64,000 bases of DNA, taken from JBBEAM01 sp942491105. GTDB taxonomy: Bacteria; Pseudomonadota; Alphaproteobacteria; Kiloniellales; DSM-21159. The notes under the pieces were generated by a model. The model saw only the letters and a list, made by a program, of their open reading frames with translations, made no database searches and had not been told where the DNA came from. Position numbers and translations under genes: made by a program. The stretch is from contig CALNZX010000007.1 of the NCBI GenBank assembly GCA_942491105.1, positions 28,965 to 92,964 of the forward strand, given 5' to 3'. Positions 35,246 to 43,759 of this stretch are shown here, one piece after another (within the stretch, counting starts at the first letter, position 1; the number at the start of each line of letters is the position of its first letter).

Positions 35246-36555
35246 TATGCCTTCTCCATCGGCTTCGCGGAGGCAGTCGCCGCGGCTCCACCGCCCTGCG
35301 GCTTTTTCAGCACGGCTTCGCTGATGGAGTTCGGCAGGGGCTTGGGTCTTTCCAGCTTGCCGAGAACCGGCAGAATGACCAGGAAGTGGAAGAAATACCA
35401 GAAGGTGCAGATCTGGCCGATCGTCACCCAGGGCTGCTCCGGCGGCTGCGAGCCGACGTAGCCGAGCATGATGCCGACCGCCAGCAGGATCCAGAAGAAC
35501 TGCTTGTGCAGCGGACGGAAGCGCGAGGAGCGCACCGGCGAGGTATCCAGCCAGGGCAGGAAGAACAGCACCAGGATCGAAGCGAACATCACGATCACGC
35601 CGCCCAGCTTCGCCTCGATCAGGATGATCCCTGTGAAGGGGATGACGATGTCGAAGGTGACTGCCCGCAGCATCGCGTAGAAGGGCAGGAAGTACCACTC
35701 CGGCACGATATGCGCCGGCGTCACCAAGGGCTGCGCCGGGATGTAGTTATCCGGATGGCCCATGTAGTTCGGCGCGAAGAACACGAAGGCGGCGAAGATC
35801 GTCAGGAAGACGCCGAGGCCGAACATATCCTTCACGGTGTAGTAGGGATGGAAGGGGATCTTGTCCTGCGGGCCCTTGGCGTCGATGCCCAACGGATTGT
35901 TCGATCCGAAGCGATGCAGCGCCCAGAGATGCAGCACCACCACGCCGACGATCACGAAGGGCAGCAGGTAATGCAGGGCGTAGAAGCGGTTGAGCGTCGG
36001 GTTGTCGACCGAGAAACCGCCCCACAGCCAGGTCACCAGCGCATCGCCGATACCCCAGGGAATGGCCGAGAAGAGGTTGGTGATCACCGTCGCGCCCCAG
36101 AAGGACATCTGTCCCCAGGGCAGCACGTAGCCCATGAAGGCGGTCGCCATCATCAGCAGCAGGATGATCACGCCGAGCCCCCAGAGCACCTCGCGCGGCG
36201 CCTTGTAGGACCCGTAGTAGAGCCCGCGGAAGATGTGCAGAAACACCACGATGAAGAAGAACGAAGCCCCGTTCATGTGGATGTAGCGGACCAGCCAGCC
36301 ATAGTTGACGTCGCGCATGATGCGCTCGACGGAATCGAAGGCGTGATCGACATGGGGGGTGTACTGCATCGCCAGCGTGATACCGGTGATGATCATGATC
36401 ACCAGCGCGATGCCGGCCAGGGAACCGAAGTTCCACATGTAGCTGAGATTGCGTGGAGTCGGGTATTCATGCAGCTCGTGGTGCATGAAGGTGAAGATCG
36501 GCAGGCGGTGGTCCAGCCACTTCACGACGCCATTATTGGTATTGAAGCCGCTCAT
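35245..36555 (-). CDS. petB: Cytochrome b subunit of the bc1 complex
   Basis: This 436-residue membrane subunit has eight helices, two pairs of heme-ligand histidines in helices B and D, and the quinol-site motif PEWYFLPFYAMLRA. The C-terminal 25 residues are an Ala/Pro/Lys-rich extension past the last helix. It oxidises ubiquinol at Qo and reduces quinone at Qi. It lies between petA and petC in the usual fbcFBC order. Confidence 0.98.
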   Translation of the reverse strand: MSGFNTNNGVVKWLDHRLPIFTFMHHELHEYPTPRNLSYMWNFGSLAGIALVIMIITGITLAMQYTPHVDHAFDSVERIMRDVNYGWLVRYIHMNGASFFFIVVFLHIFRGLYYGSYKAPREVLWGLGVIILLLMMATAFMGYVLPWGQMSFWGATVITNLFSAIPWGIGDALVTWLWGGFSVDNPTLNRFYALHYLLPFVIVGVVVLHLWALHRFGSNNPLGIDAKGPQDKIPFHPYYTVKDMFGLGVFLTIFAAFVFFAPNYMGHPDNYIPAQPLVTPAHIVPEWYFLPFYAMLRAVTFDIVIPFTGIILIEAKLGGVIVMFASILVLFFLPWLDTSPVRSSRFRPLHKQFFWILLAVGIMLGYVGSQPPEQPWVTIGQICTFWYFFHFLVILPVLGKLERPKPLPNSISEAVLKKPQGGGAAATASAKPMEKA

Positions 36556-36581
36556 TGCGTTCTTCCTTTTCGCTTGCCTGC

Positions 36582-37130
36582 CTAGCCGATCTTAATCGTG
36601 GCGTCTTCGGTGAATGCGTACTCGGGAACCAAGAGGTTCTTCGGCGCGGGGCCTTTGCGAATACGTCCGGAGGTATCGTAGTGAGAGCCATGGCAGGGGC
36701 AGAACCAGCCGCCGAAGTCGCCCTTCGGCTGACCTTCCTTGTTGCCCAGCGGAATGCAGCCGAGATGCGTGCAGATGCCGACCATCACCAGATACTTCGG
36801 CTCGATCACCCGCTCCTCGTCGCTCTGAGGATCGCGCAATTCCTCGAGCGGCACCGCGTTGGCCTCCTCGATTTCGCCCTCGGTGCGATGGCGGATGAAC
36901 ACCGGCTTACCGCGCCAGGTCACCGTGATCGCCTGCCCGACCTCGATCGGAGAAAGATCCACCTCGATGCTCGCCAGGGCCAGCACGTCGGCCGCCGGGT
37001 TGAGCGAATCGACAAACGGCCAGGCAACTGCCGCCGCGCCGACCAGTCCCATCGCCCCCGCCGCCAGATACAGGAAGTCGCGCCGCGACTCCTCGTCCAC
37101 GTCGTGATGGGCGCTTGCACTATCAGCCAT
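36582..37130 (-). CDS. petA: Rieske iron-sulfur subunit of the bc1 complex
   Basis: This 182-residue protein has a twin-arginine signal-anchor (SRRDFLYLAAGAMGLVG) and the 2Fe-2S ligands Cys120/His122 (CTHLGC) and Cys144/His147 (CPCHGS). Cys125 and Cys146 form the disulfide. It is the first gene of the operon. The 226 bases upstream, shared with trmL, contain the promoter region and the short inverted repeat CTTGTACGACAAG at 37275-37287. Confidence 0.98.
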   Translation of the reverse strand: MADSASAHHDVDEESRRDFLYLAAGAMGLVGAAAVAWPFVDSLNPAADVLALASIEVDLSPIEVGQAITVTWRGKPVFIRHRTEGEIEEANAVPLEELRDPQSDEERVIEPKYLVMVGICTHLGCIPLGNKEGQPKGDFGGWFCPCHGSHYDTSGRIRKGPAPKNLLVPEYAFTEDATIKIG

Positions 37131-37356
37131 AACCTATTGATCCCTCGTCATTGTTGGCGACCAGGCGGTCGAGCCTCTTCTTCGCACAATAGGATATGCA
37201 GCTGTATCTCGACCATGGCGAGCCAACCGCGGGGAGGAAAGCGGCAGACGGCCGCGGGGGCCCCCCTCACCCCACTTGTACGACAAGGGGGATATAGAGG
37301 AAATTGCCGGGGAACGCAAAGCCCAGAATGCCCCTAATGCCAGGAAATCCGCCATC

Positions 37357-37815
37357 ATGCGCATCGCCCTCTATCAACCGGACATCCCGCAGAACTGCGG
37401 CACGATCCTGCGCCTCGGGGCTTGCCTCGGAGTCGCGGTGGATATCATCGAACCCTGCGGCTTCCTGCTCGACGACAAGCGGCTGCGCCGCGCCGGCATG
37501 GATTACCTGAAGGACAGCGACTACCGGCGCCACGAGTCCTGGGGCGCTTTCCGCGCCGCGCTGCCGGGCCGGCTGCTGCTGATGACGACCCGGGGCGATC
37601 TGCCCTATACCGAGTTCGCCTTCCAGCCCGGGGACACCCTGCTGCTCGGCCGCGAAAGCGCCGGTGCGCCTCAAGAAGTCCACGATGCCAGCGACGCCCG
37701 CCTTGCGATCCCGCTGCAGCCGGGGTTGCGCTCGATCAATGTCGCGACGGCGGCGGCGATGGTATTGGGCGAGGCCTTACGGCAAACTCGGCTTTTTCCT
37801 AAGGGGACAGCATGA
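37357..37815 (+). CDS. trmL: tRNA (cytidine(34)-2'-O)-methyltransferase
   Basis: This 152-residue SPOUT-class methyltransferase modifies the wobble base of tRNA-Leu. The family start is RIALYQPDIPQNCGTILRLGACLGV, and the knot motifs LLLGRESAGAP and IPLQPGLRSINVATAAAMVLGEALRQ are clear. I start at ATG 37357, which matches the family. Its stop overlaps hemF by four bases. Confidence 0.95.
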   Translation: MRIALYQPDIPQNCGTILRLGACLGVAVDIIEPCGFLLDDKRLRRAGMDYLKDSDYRRHESWGAFRAALPGRLLLMTTRGDLPYTEFAFQPGDTLLLGRESAGAPQEVHDASDARLAIPLQPGLRSINVATAAAMVLGEALRQTRLFPKGTA

Positions 37816-38663
37816 CCGACACCCTAGAGTCGCGTAAAATCGAGGCCCAGGCTTGGTTCGAGAGCCTGCGCGATCAGATTTGCGCCGCCTTCGAGTCGCT
37901 CGAGGACGAGCTCGAAGGGCGCTTTTCAGACCGCCCGGCGGGCCGTTTCGAGCGCAGCTCCTGGGAACGCCCCGAAGGGGGGGGCGGCATAATGTCGCTG
38001 ATGCGTGGCCGGGTCTTCGAGAAGGTCGGCGTCAACGTCTCGACCGTCTGGGGACGCTTCTCCGAGGATTTCGCCGGACAGATTCCCGGAACCGAAAAGG
38101 ACCCGCGCTTCTGGGCCAGCGGCATCTCCCTGGTCGCGCACCTACACAGCCCGCTGGTACCGGCGGTGCACATGAACACCCGGCATATCGTCACCGCCAA
38201 GTCCTGGTTCGGCGGCGGCGGCGACCTGAACCCGATGTTTCCCGACGACCGGGATACCGCCGATTTCCACGCCGCCTTCAAGGCCGCCTGCGATGCCCAC
38301 GACCCGGAGTATTTCCCGAAATTCAAGGCTTGGTGCGACGACTATTTCATGATCAAGCACCGGGGAAAGCCGCGCGGCGTCGGCGGCATCTTCTACGACT
38401 ATGTCGACAGCGGCGATTGGCGGGCCGACCTCGCCTTCACCCAGGACGTCGGCCGCGCCTTCCTGGATATCTACCCGCGGATCGTGCGCCGGCACTTCAA
38501 CAAGCCCTGGAGCGAAGAGCAGCGCCAGGAACAGCTGATCAAGCGCGGCCACTACGCCGAATTCAACCTGCTCTATGACCGAGGCACGCAGTTCGGCCTG
38601 AAGACCGGAGGCAATGTCGAAGCCATCCTGATGTCCCTGCCGCCGCTGGCGGCCTGGCCCTAG
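37812..38663 (+). CDS. hemF: Oxygen-dependent coproporphyrinogen-III oxidase
   Basis: This 283-residue enzyme uses O2 to decarboxylate coproporphyrinogen III in heme synthesis. Motifs include GGGGIMSLMRGRVFEKVGVNVSTVWG, VHMNTRHI, WFGGGGDLNPMFP and KHRGKPRGVGGIFYDY, and EFNLLYDRGTQFGLKTGGNVEAILMSLPP at the end. It is coupled to trmL. Aerobic heme synthesis fits the bc1 complex nearby. Confidence 0.97.
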   Translation: MTDTLESRKIEAQAWFESLRDQICAAFESLEDELEGRFSDRPAGRFERSSWERPEGGGGIMSLMRGRVFEKVGVNVSTVWGRFSEDFAGQIPGTEKDPRFWASGISLVAHLHSPLVPAVHMNTRHIVTAKSWFGGGGDLNPMFPDDRDTADFHAAFKAACDAHDPEYFPKFKAWCDDYFMIKHRGKPRGVGGIFYDYVDSGDWRADLAFTQDVGRAFLDIYPRIVRRHFNKPWSEEQRQEQLIKRGHYAEFNLLYDRGTQFGLKTGGNVEAILMSLPPLAAWP

Positions 38664-38689
38664 AACGCGCGTCCCATCGCCGCAGCCGG

Positions 38690-39811
38690 CTATTTACTCC
38701 CGGCCGCCAGTTCCCGCAGCCTGGCGCGGCAGGCCTCGGCGTCCGGCGCGAAGCCCTGCGCCACCCACCAATCCTCGACCTCGGCGAGCAAGCGGCCGAT
38801 ATCCGGCCCCGGCGCGATGTTCAGGGCGATGACGTCCTGCCCGCCGAGCGGAAAGTCCGGAGCCACCCAGCTCCGCGCCCCGGCCAGCCAGGGCGCGAGC
38901 TGGCGCCGCGTGAGCCGTCCCCGCGCCAGGGCCTCGGCGGCGGCAAGGCTGACCGCATCGAACACCGGCGCGGGCTGCCGGTAGAACAGCCGCTGCCGGT
39001 CCAAGTCCCGCGCATCCGGGGCCAGCTCCATCATTGGCGCCGCCATCGCCAGCAACCGCCGCTTCTCGCCGTTGGAAAAGCGCAGGCGTTCGCCCAGCCG
39101 CGCGGCCGCCGCCCGGTCCATCTCGACGAGCGCGCCGAGCCGCCGCAGGCTGTCGGGCGCGTCCTCCGCCTCCAGCGTCAGCAGCGCGGTCAGGCGATCC
39201 TTCCTTGTAGCCTCCGGCAGGATCAAGCCGAGAACGCCGGTCTCGCGCATCAGCTCGAGGCTTTCCAGGCAGCGCGCGCCGCGCAGCAGCTTGAGCAGCT
39301 CCACCCGGATGCGCTCCGCCGAAATCCGCTCCAGTCCGCCCGCCAGCGCGCGGCAGGCCGCGAGCGCCGCCTCATCGGCCGGCGGCGCGCCGAAATGCGC
39401 GAAGAAGCGGAAAAACCGCAGAATTCTGAGATAATCCTCCTGAATCCGCTCGGCTGGGTCGCCGACGAAACGCACCCGTCCGGCGGCGAGGTCGGCGCGG
39501 CCGCCGAAAGGATCGTGGAGATCGCCCTCTGGCGTCAGCGACATGGCATTGAAGGTGAAGTCCCGCCGCGCCGCGTCGGCCAGCCAGTCGTCGGTGAAGG
39601 CGACCATGGCGCGGCGGCCATCGGTTTCAACATCCTCGCGCAGGGTCGTCACCTCGAAGCCGCGATGCTGGCTGACCGCCGTGACCGTCCCATGCTGCAG
39701 GCCCGTCGCGACCACTTTCAGTCCCGCCGCCTCGAGCAGGCGCATGACCTCTTCCGGCCGGTCGGGCGTCGCGATGTCGATGTCGGCGATCGCGCGCCCC
39801 GCCAGGGCGTG
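38690..39811 (-). CDS. cca: CCA tRNA nucleotidyltransferase, N-terminus missing
   Basis: Class II poly(A) polymerase/CCA-adding enzyme. The C-terminal 374 residues are intact, with ADIDIAT (catalytic Asp pair), ARRDFTFNAMSL, DPFGGRADLAAGRVRFVGDPAERIQEDYLRILRFFRF and the RNA-binding helices. Homology stops at the segment HALAGR. The expected GGxVRD start, about 25 residues, is absent and replaced by SVVN then a stop in frame. The break coincides with a sharp fall in GC content, so it is a contig joint rather than natural truncation. Confidence 0.93.
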   Translation of the reverse strand, partial: HALAGRAIADIDIATPDRPEEVMRLLEAAGLKVVATGLQHGTVTAVSQHRGFEVTTLREDVETDGRRAMVAFTDDWLADAARRDFTFNAMSLTPEGDLHDPFGGRADLAAGRVRFVGDPAERIQEDYLRILRFFRFFAHFGAPPADEAALAACRALAGGLERISAERIRVELLKLLRGARCLESLELMRETGVLGLILPEATRKDRLTALLTLEAEDAPDSLRRLGALVEMDRAAAARLGERLRFSNGEKRRLLAMAAPMMELAPDARDLDRQRLFYRQPAPVFDAVSLAAAEALARGRLTRRQLAPWLAGARSWVAPDFPLGGQDVIALNIAPGPDIGRLLAEVEDWWVAQGFAPDAEACRARLRELAAGSK

Positions 39812-39827
39812 CGGGGAAACTACATTC

Positions 39828-40240
39828 TATGGTTTATTTGATCATCACAATGATGTTCAATGGTGGCCTGATACTGAACTTTTACCCTCGTCCGTCAGCT
39901 CGGAATGTACAACACGCTATTTGCGCTTATTATTCCGGCGTCAGTGACCGCATTTAGCGTGATTCTTGAGAAGAACTTCTTCGAGTCGATCCCTGGACAG
40001 CCTCATAGATGCAGCGAAAATCGACGGGGCCTCGGAACTATACATCCTCACCCGAGTGGTCGTGCCGTTGTCGACGGCGATCATCGCAACGCTTTCGCTG
40101 TTTTTCGCTGTCGGGCTGTGGAACAGCTTCTTCTCGGCGATCGTATATACGTGACCGCGGTCTCTGGACACTCCAGCTCGTGCTTCGGGAAATTGTCATC
40201 GAGAGTAGCGACATCTTTACCGACGTCCGACGACCGCGGG
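39828..40240 (+). pseudogene. Fragment of sugar ABC transporter permease (LplC/YtcP-like), frameshifted
   Basis: Pieces of a carbohydrate ABC permease of the LplC type are spread over three frames. MFNGGLI lies near 39850. TLVRQLGMYNTLFALIIPAS through NFFESIP covers 39885-39995. DSLIDAAKIDGASELYILTR through SAIVYT covers 39996-40153. RDRGLWTLQLVLREIVIESSD follows to about 40215. Three indels within about 400 bases break the frame. Both gene ends are missing. Composition lies between the two flanks. This is a chimeric filler or a low-coverage, error-rich segment; I cannot place the donor. Confidence 0.7.
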
Positions 40241-41130
40241 GAACGACAACTGAAATTGAATCGCCCATACCCGGCACCTATATGATGATTGATTTACTGA
40301 ACCCGGCGGTAAAAGGTTCCGAGACGATTTCTTTTTCATCGGATGTGGTTATATTCGGGGGCGGCAAACTTGCCCTGGAGACCGCCAGGGTGTGCAAAAA
40401 CTCAGGCGCGGATAAAATCACCATATTATTTCGCGAGAGCATTCAAAACAGCACGATCAATGATGCCGATCTATCCGCAGCCGACATCGAGGATCTGGAT
40501 ATTATCTATAACGCGGGGCTGCATCGTTTGCGCGGTGAAGCAGATCAACTGATGGAGTTGGATATGATTGACACCCAAACCAGGGCGATCACCACCATTG
40601 CGGCTCAATCCTTGATTATTGCCACCGGACGTTTTCCGGAGTTGATTTTTGTCGAGAATCAGCCGGCAGGACCCGAAGCCGACGAAGTATCCGATCAACC
40701 TCTGCGCTGGGAAGCGTTTGCACCTTATAAACAACCGGCTTTTAAGGACGAGGTTGGATTGTTTGCTGAAGGTGATGTGCTGGCCGACTACAGTGCTGCA
40801 ATCAAAGCCATTGGGGCCGGCAGAAGGGCGGCGGTTTCAATTCAACAGATTTTATACGGTATTGATCCGTCTGTTACAGAGCATGTGATTACGCCGCAAT
40901 CCTTGATTCAAGATGTCGATCATGTCGAAAACGTTGCGGCCTGTCAGCGCGGGATCATGCCGATTTGCAGCGGAAGGGAGCTGGCTGTCTGCGGCGAGAT
41001 TGAACGGGGGTTTACCAAGGAAGCCGCCCGGGCGGAAGCCTCGAGATGTCTGCAATGCGGACTGATATGCTATGACCATTCTGAACAGCCGGCCGGACAA
41101 GAAGAAGCCAATGCCGGCGTTCAGTCTTAA
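40240..41130 (+). CDS. FAD/NAD(P)-dependent oxidoreductase, GltD-like, N-terminus missing
   Basis: About 295 C-terminal residues of a GltD/dihydropyrimidine-dehydrogenase-like flavoprotein remain. The second Rossmann loop VVIFGGGKLALETARVCKNSGA, the ATGRFPELIF strand, and VGLFAEGDVLADYSAAIKAIGAGRRAA of the FAD site are seen. A C-terminal Cys pair ends it (ASRCLQCGLICYD). The N-terminal FAD half is lost at the joint. The frame happens to run on into the permease fragment, but that fusion is artificial. An RseC-type gene follows, as beside Rnf complexes. A link to Rnf is only a guess. Confidence 0.75.
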   Translation, partial: GTTTEIESPIPGTYMMIDLLNPAVKGSETISFSSDVVIFGGGKLALETARVCKNSGADKITILFRESIQNSTINDADLSAADIEDLDIIYNAGLHRLRGEADQLMELDMIDTQTRAITTIAAQSLIIATGRFPELIFVENQPAGPEADEVSDQPLRWEAFAPYKQPAFKDEVGLFAEGDVLADYSAAIKAIGAGRRAAVSIQQILYGIDPSVTEHVITPQSLIQDVDHVENVAACQRGIMPICSGRELAVCGEIERGFTKEAARAEASRCLQCGLICYDHSEQPAGQEEANAGVQS

Positions 41131-41157
41131 TCATTCAGGTTCAAAAAGGATAGTCAA

Positions 41158-41718
41158 TTGGCCACTGAACAGGGCATCGTTATTCGAACCAGTTCCAGCG
41201 CGGCATGGGTGAAAACCATCAAGACCGGTGACTGCGCGGGATGTTCGGCCAGAGGATCATGTCACTCGCTGGGCAACGGCAATGAGATGGAAGTAAAGGC
41301 CATCAATGAGGTCGGTGCCAGGCAGGGAGACCGGATCGTCCTTTCTTTTGATACCTCCTCCCTGCTAAAAGCAACTTTTCTGCTCTATGTGTTCCTGATT
41401 TTGCTGCTGATTATCGGTGCTGCGATAGGTCAGGAGATTGCCCCCTACATCGATTTTAATCCTTCCGGATTATCTGCGCTTACGGGGTTTTCATTTTTTA
41501 TCGCGGCGGTACTGATCATCAAAGCCAGGGCCAACAAAATGGCCCTGAAAAAGGAATATCGCCCTAAAAAATTGTCAAAATTCTTGCCCGCACAGGCCGG
41601 TCGGATCAAGCAAAACATCTGTATCCTCGATTTGAGCGCATCAACTAGATTTTTTCTGGCGTTTGCTGTGGATCATGGGCAACGGTGGGAAATATATCTT
41701 CGATATTGTAATCCTTAA
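41158..41718 (+). CDS. rseC: SoxR-reducing system protein RseC-like
   Basis: This 186-residue protein starts at TTG and has an N-terminal Cys cluster (CAGCSARGSC, residues 22-31) and two adjoining membrane helices at about residues 65-90 and 105-122, the RseC/MucC layout. RseC-family genes go with Rnf-type electron transport. The last 25 residues, past DLSAS, run antisense into the next gene and look unlike the family. A lost stop codon or a small indel near 41,640 is possible. Confidence 0.75.
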   Translation: MATEQGIVIRTSSSAAWVKTIKTGDCAGCSARGSCHSLGNGNEMEVKAINEVGARQGDRIVLSFDTSSLLKATFLLYVFLILLLIIGAAIGQEIAPYIDFNPSGLSALTGFSFFIAAVLIIKARANKMALKKEYRPKKLSKFLPAQAGRIKQNICILDLSASTRFFLAFAVDHGQRWEIYLRYCNP

Positions 41719-41938
41719 TTTTCCGTATGCAGTTATCCAGGGCTTCGGCCTCGGTTTCACCGACCCCCTGAAATTCCTGCCTGGCAATAATATTAACAAG
41801 ATTGGGAACCGCAACAAATTTTCCTGCCAGGTGACCCGCCAGACTTTCATGGACATCAATGTAAATCATTCTCTGATTACGAATTAGATTGTATCTGGCG
41901 ACCTTTGTCAGAATATCGTTTTCCATTAAGTTATTCAT
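41645..41938 (-). CDS. Conserved small protein, unknown
   Basis: This is a protein of about 97 residues starting MNNLMENDILTKVARYN, with the segment EFQGVGETEAEALDNCIRKIKDYNIEDIFP, reminiscent of HicB-like antitoxin or DUF1902-type folds, but not decisively. GAAGGA before the ATG supports this start. A frame six codons longer overlaps the clpS stop (ATGA). It is downstream of clpS on the same strand and probably co-transcribed. Function is unknown. Confidence 0.55.
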   Translation of the reverse strand: MNNLMENDILTKVARYNLIRNQRMIYIDVHESLAGHLAGKFVAVPNLVNIIARQEFQGVGETEAEALDNCIRKIKDYNIEDIFPTVAHDPQQTPEKI

Positions 41939-41952
41939 GATTTCGGCTTCCT

Positions 41953-42312
41953 TCATTCGGCTTCCATTGTTGCTTTTAACGGGAATCCGTTTTCCCTCGC
42001 CAGGGCCGTCACCTGTGCTATTTTGGTCTCAGCTACTTCCAGGGGATAAATACCACATACCCCGACCCTGTTTTTGTGGACATGCCACATCAAACGGGTG
42101 GCTTCTTCCTGTGATTTGTTGAAAATTCCCATCAGAATCTCTACCACAAAGGCTTTTGTGGTAAAGTCATCATTGTGCAGCAGAACCTTATACATGGGGG
42201 GTTCGCTGATTTCTTCATCAATTTCGGCAATCGAATCTTCTTGCCGATCAGGCAGATCTTGCTCATCGGAGAGCCTCCTGTAACGCCGGGGTCCAGATAT
42301 ATCAAGTGTCAT
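41953..42312 (-). CDS. clpS: ATP-dependent Clp protease adaptor ClpS
   Basis: This 119-residue N-recognin delivers N-degron proteins to ClpAP. The conserved core starts near residue 38: PPMYKVLLHNDDFTTKAFVVEIL, then the LMWHVHKNRVGVCGIYPLEVAETK segment with the binding-pocket His. The first 37 residues are a hydrophilic, acidic extension. No clpA gene is next to it. Confidence 0.93.
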   Translation of the reverse strand: MTLDISGPRRYRRLSDEQDLPDRQEDSIAEIDEEISEPPMYKVLLHNDDFTTKAFVVEILMGIFNKSQEEATRLMWHVHKNRVGVCGIYPLEVAETKIAQVTALARENGFPLKATMEAE

Positions 42313-42440
42313 TAACGAATAACGATTCCCTTGGGCAGATTCGCCACGGGTCTTTGTAAAAGGTAATGGTCAAGAGTTGGAAGTCAACTACCATTCTGTG
42401 CACAGCACCGGATGACCTGGGGATTGCCTGATGGGGAAAT

Positions 42441-42490
42441 AAAAAAAGGCAGCTTCGAGCCCGGGTAGGCCTCAAAACTGCCCTTTTTTC
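42441..42490 (-). terminator. Terminator of the HU gene
   Basis: A long hairpin with AAAAAAGGCAG and CTGCCCTTTTTT arms and an inner GAGCC/GGCCTC pairing lies 15 bases past the HU stop. Read on the minus strand it ends in a run of U. Confidence 0.8.
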
Positions 42491-42504
42491 TGGATTGAAA
42501 TTAA

Positions 42505-42777
42505 TTAGACAGATTCTTTGAGTTTTTTGCCTGCCTTAAATTTCACAACATTTCTGGCCTTAATTTTGAGCGGTGCACCTGTCTGGGGATTGCGGCCTTT
42601 GCGTGCTTTTTGGCGTGATTTCTGAAACGTGCCAAATCCTACCAGCGTTACCTTGCCTTCTTTCTTTTTCAAGGCCTTGGTAACATTGTCCATGAACGAA
42701 TCAAGAACAGCACCGGCCGCTACTTTGGACACCTTGGCATCTTTTGCCATTTTGTCAATTAACTCAGCTTTTGTCAT
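42505..42777 (-). CDS. HU-family DNA-binding protein
   Basis: This 90-residue histone-like protein starts MTKAELIDKMAKDA and has the beta-arm GFGTFQKSRQKARKGRNPQTGAPLKIKA and the C-terminal VVKFKAGKKLKESV. AAGGAGG lies 5 bases before the ATG, which decides against a start five codons upstream. It is monocistronic with its own terminator. The 297 bases upstream, to the PilZ gene, form the divergent promoter region; I see no clear motif there. Confidence 0.95.
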   Translation of the reverse strand: MTKAELIDKMAKDAKVSKVAAGAVLDSFMDNVTKALKKKEGKVTLVGFGTFQKSRQKARKGRNPQTGAPLKIKARNVVKFKAGKKLKESV

Positions 42778-43074
42778 TTCTGCCTCCTTCAAAAGGGTTG
42801 AATTTTAAAGCTCTGATAAGCTTTATTGGATTTAATTTAGCTCAAAAAGGACGGAAAGTCAACAGGTAAAAGCCCGTTTTTAGTAGTTTTGCAAGAAGAA
42901 ATTCCTGAAAAGCCGCTAAATTTGGCATTTTTACAAGGGTTATCGTCTGAATTTAGCTCTATTGCTTAAGCGGACACGAATTCGAAAATCCTGTTTTCAA
43001 AAGATGGTATTCGTGATAAAAAATGGGGTAGCTTATAGAATTCTTATTGCCGCTGCACGGCCGGGGAGATCACC

Positions 43075-43551
43075 ATGACTGAGAAAGTTTACGTTACCAG
43101 CAAACAAATGGCCACCTTTATCTGTCCGGTCTGCCAGAAGTCAAAGACAGTGAATGTATCCAAGTATGCCAGCCTTGATAAAATAGTCAAAGTGAAGGTC
43201 ACCTGTCCCTGTGGATATGGCTATACTTCCATATTGGAAAAGCGGAAAAAATACCGCAAGGCAACCAACCTGCCCGGCTCTTTCGTTCACTTTGTTGACG
43301 GCCGGCAGGTCGGGGGCGGCTTGATGAAAGTAAGGGACCTGTCCACATCCGGCTTAAAGATCCATATCAATACTCAGCACCATTGTGCAGTCGGAGATAT
43401 TGTTCAGGTTGAATTCAGTCTCGATGATCACCAGCGAACGTTAATCAAAAAAAAGGTCATCGTCCGCAATATCGTTGGGCAAAATATCGGAACTGAATTC
43501 GCTCCCACAGAGCCGATTGACAAGGCCCTTGGGTTTTACCTCTTTAGTTAG
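43075..43551 (+). CDS. PilZ-domain protein with N-terminal zinc-ribbon-like region
   Basis: This 158-residue protein has two Cys pairs near the start (CPVC at 17-20, CPCG at about 43-46) that may bind zinc. A PilZ domain follows with a basic RKKYRK patch and DLSTSGLKI, matching the RxxxR and D/NxSxxG c-di-GMP motifs. The family occurs in several copies in Desulfobacterota. The output of c-di-GMP binding is unknown. Confidence 0.85.
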   Translation: MTEKVYVTSKQMATFICPVCQKSKTVNVSKYASLDKIVKVKVTCPCGYGYTSILEKRKKYRKATNLPGSFVHFVDGRQVGGGLMKVRDLSTSGLKIHINTQHHCAVGDIVQVEFSLDDHQRTLIKKKVIVRNIVGQNIGTEFAPTEPIDKALGFYLFS

Positions 43552-43555
43552 AAAA

Positions 43556-43700
43556 AGGTTTCAGGTGTCAGGTGTCAGGAAGAACCTCTGCAGACGATAT
43601 TGCGGATTGCCTTATTCGGTTTCCTGGCAGAGGTGGGATTTGAACACCTTACATTTCTGCCACTGCCGCATGTCCCTGAAACCTGACACCTGAAACCACG
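43556..43700. repeat. Widely spaced inverted repeat
   Basis: A 23-base arm at 43556-43580 (reading GTTTCAGGTGTCAGGTGTCA within it) is matched in inverted orientation at about 43674-43697, with roughly 95 bases between. The arms are themselves made of GGTGTCA-like units. The gap between PilZ and tag holds no gene. This is probably a dispersed intergenic repeat. Confidence 0.6.
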
Positions 43701-43759
43701 TACCTTTCTATATGTGGTGGACTACCTGTGTAATGCCAATAACCTGCAGGAGCTATTGA

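Noticed and set aside
40009..41130. Apparent single 373-residue permease-oxidoreductase fusion
   Set aside because: The two halves belong to unrelated truncated proteins that meet in frame by chance at the contig joint.
41645..41956. Toxin-antitoxin (HicB-like) reading of the gene after clpS
   Set aside because: Similarity to HicB is weak and no HicA-like partner is adjacent.
43625..43655. tRNA-like 3' end (a TTCAAATCCCACCTCTGCCA-type segment on the minus strand)
   Set aside because: No matching 5' acceptor, D-arm or anticodon arm is found within 90 bases, and the local hairpin has a 9-base loop, so it is at most a fragment.
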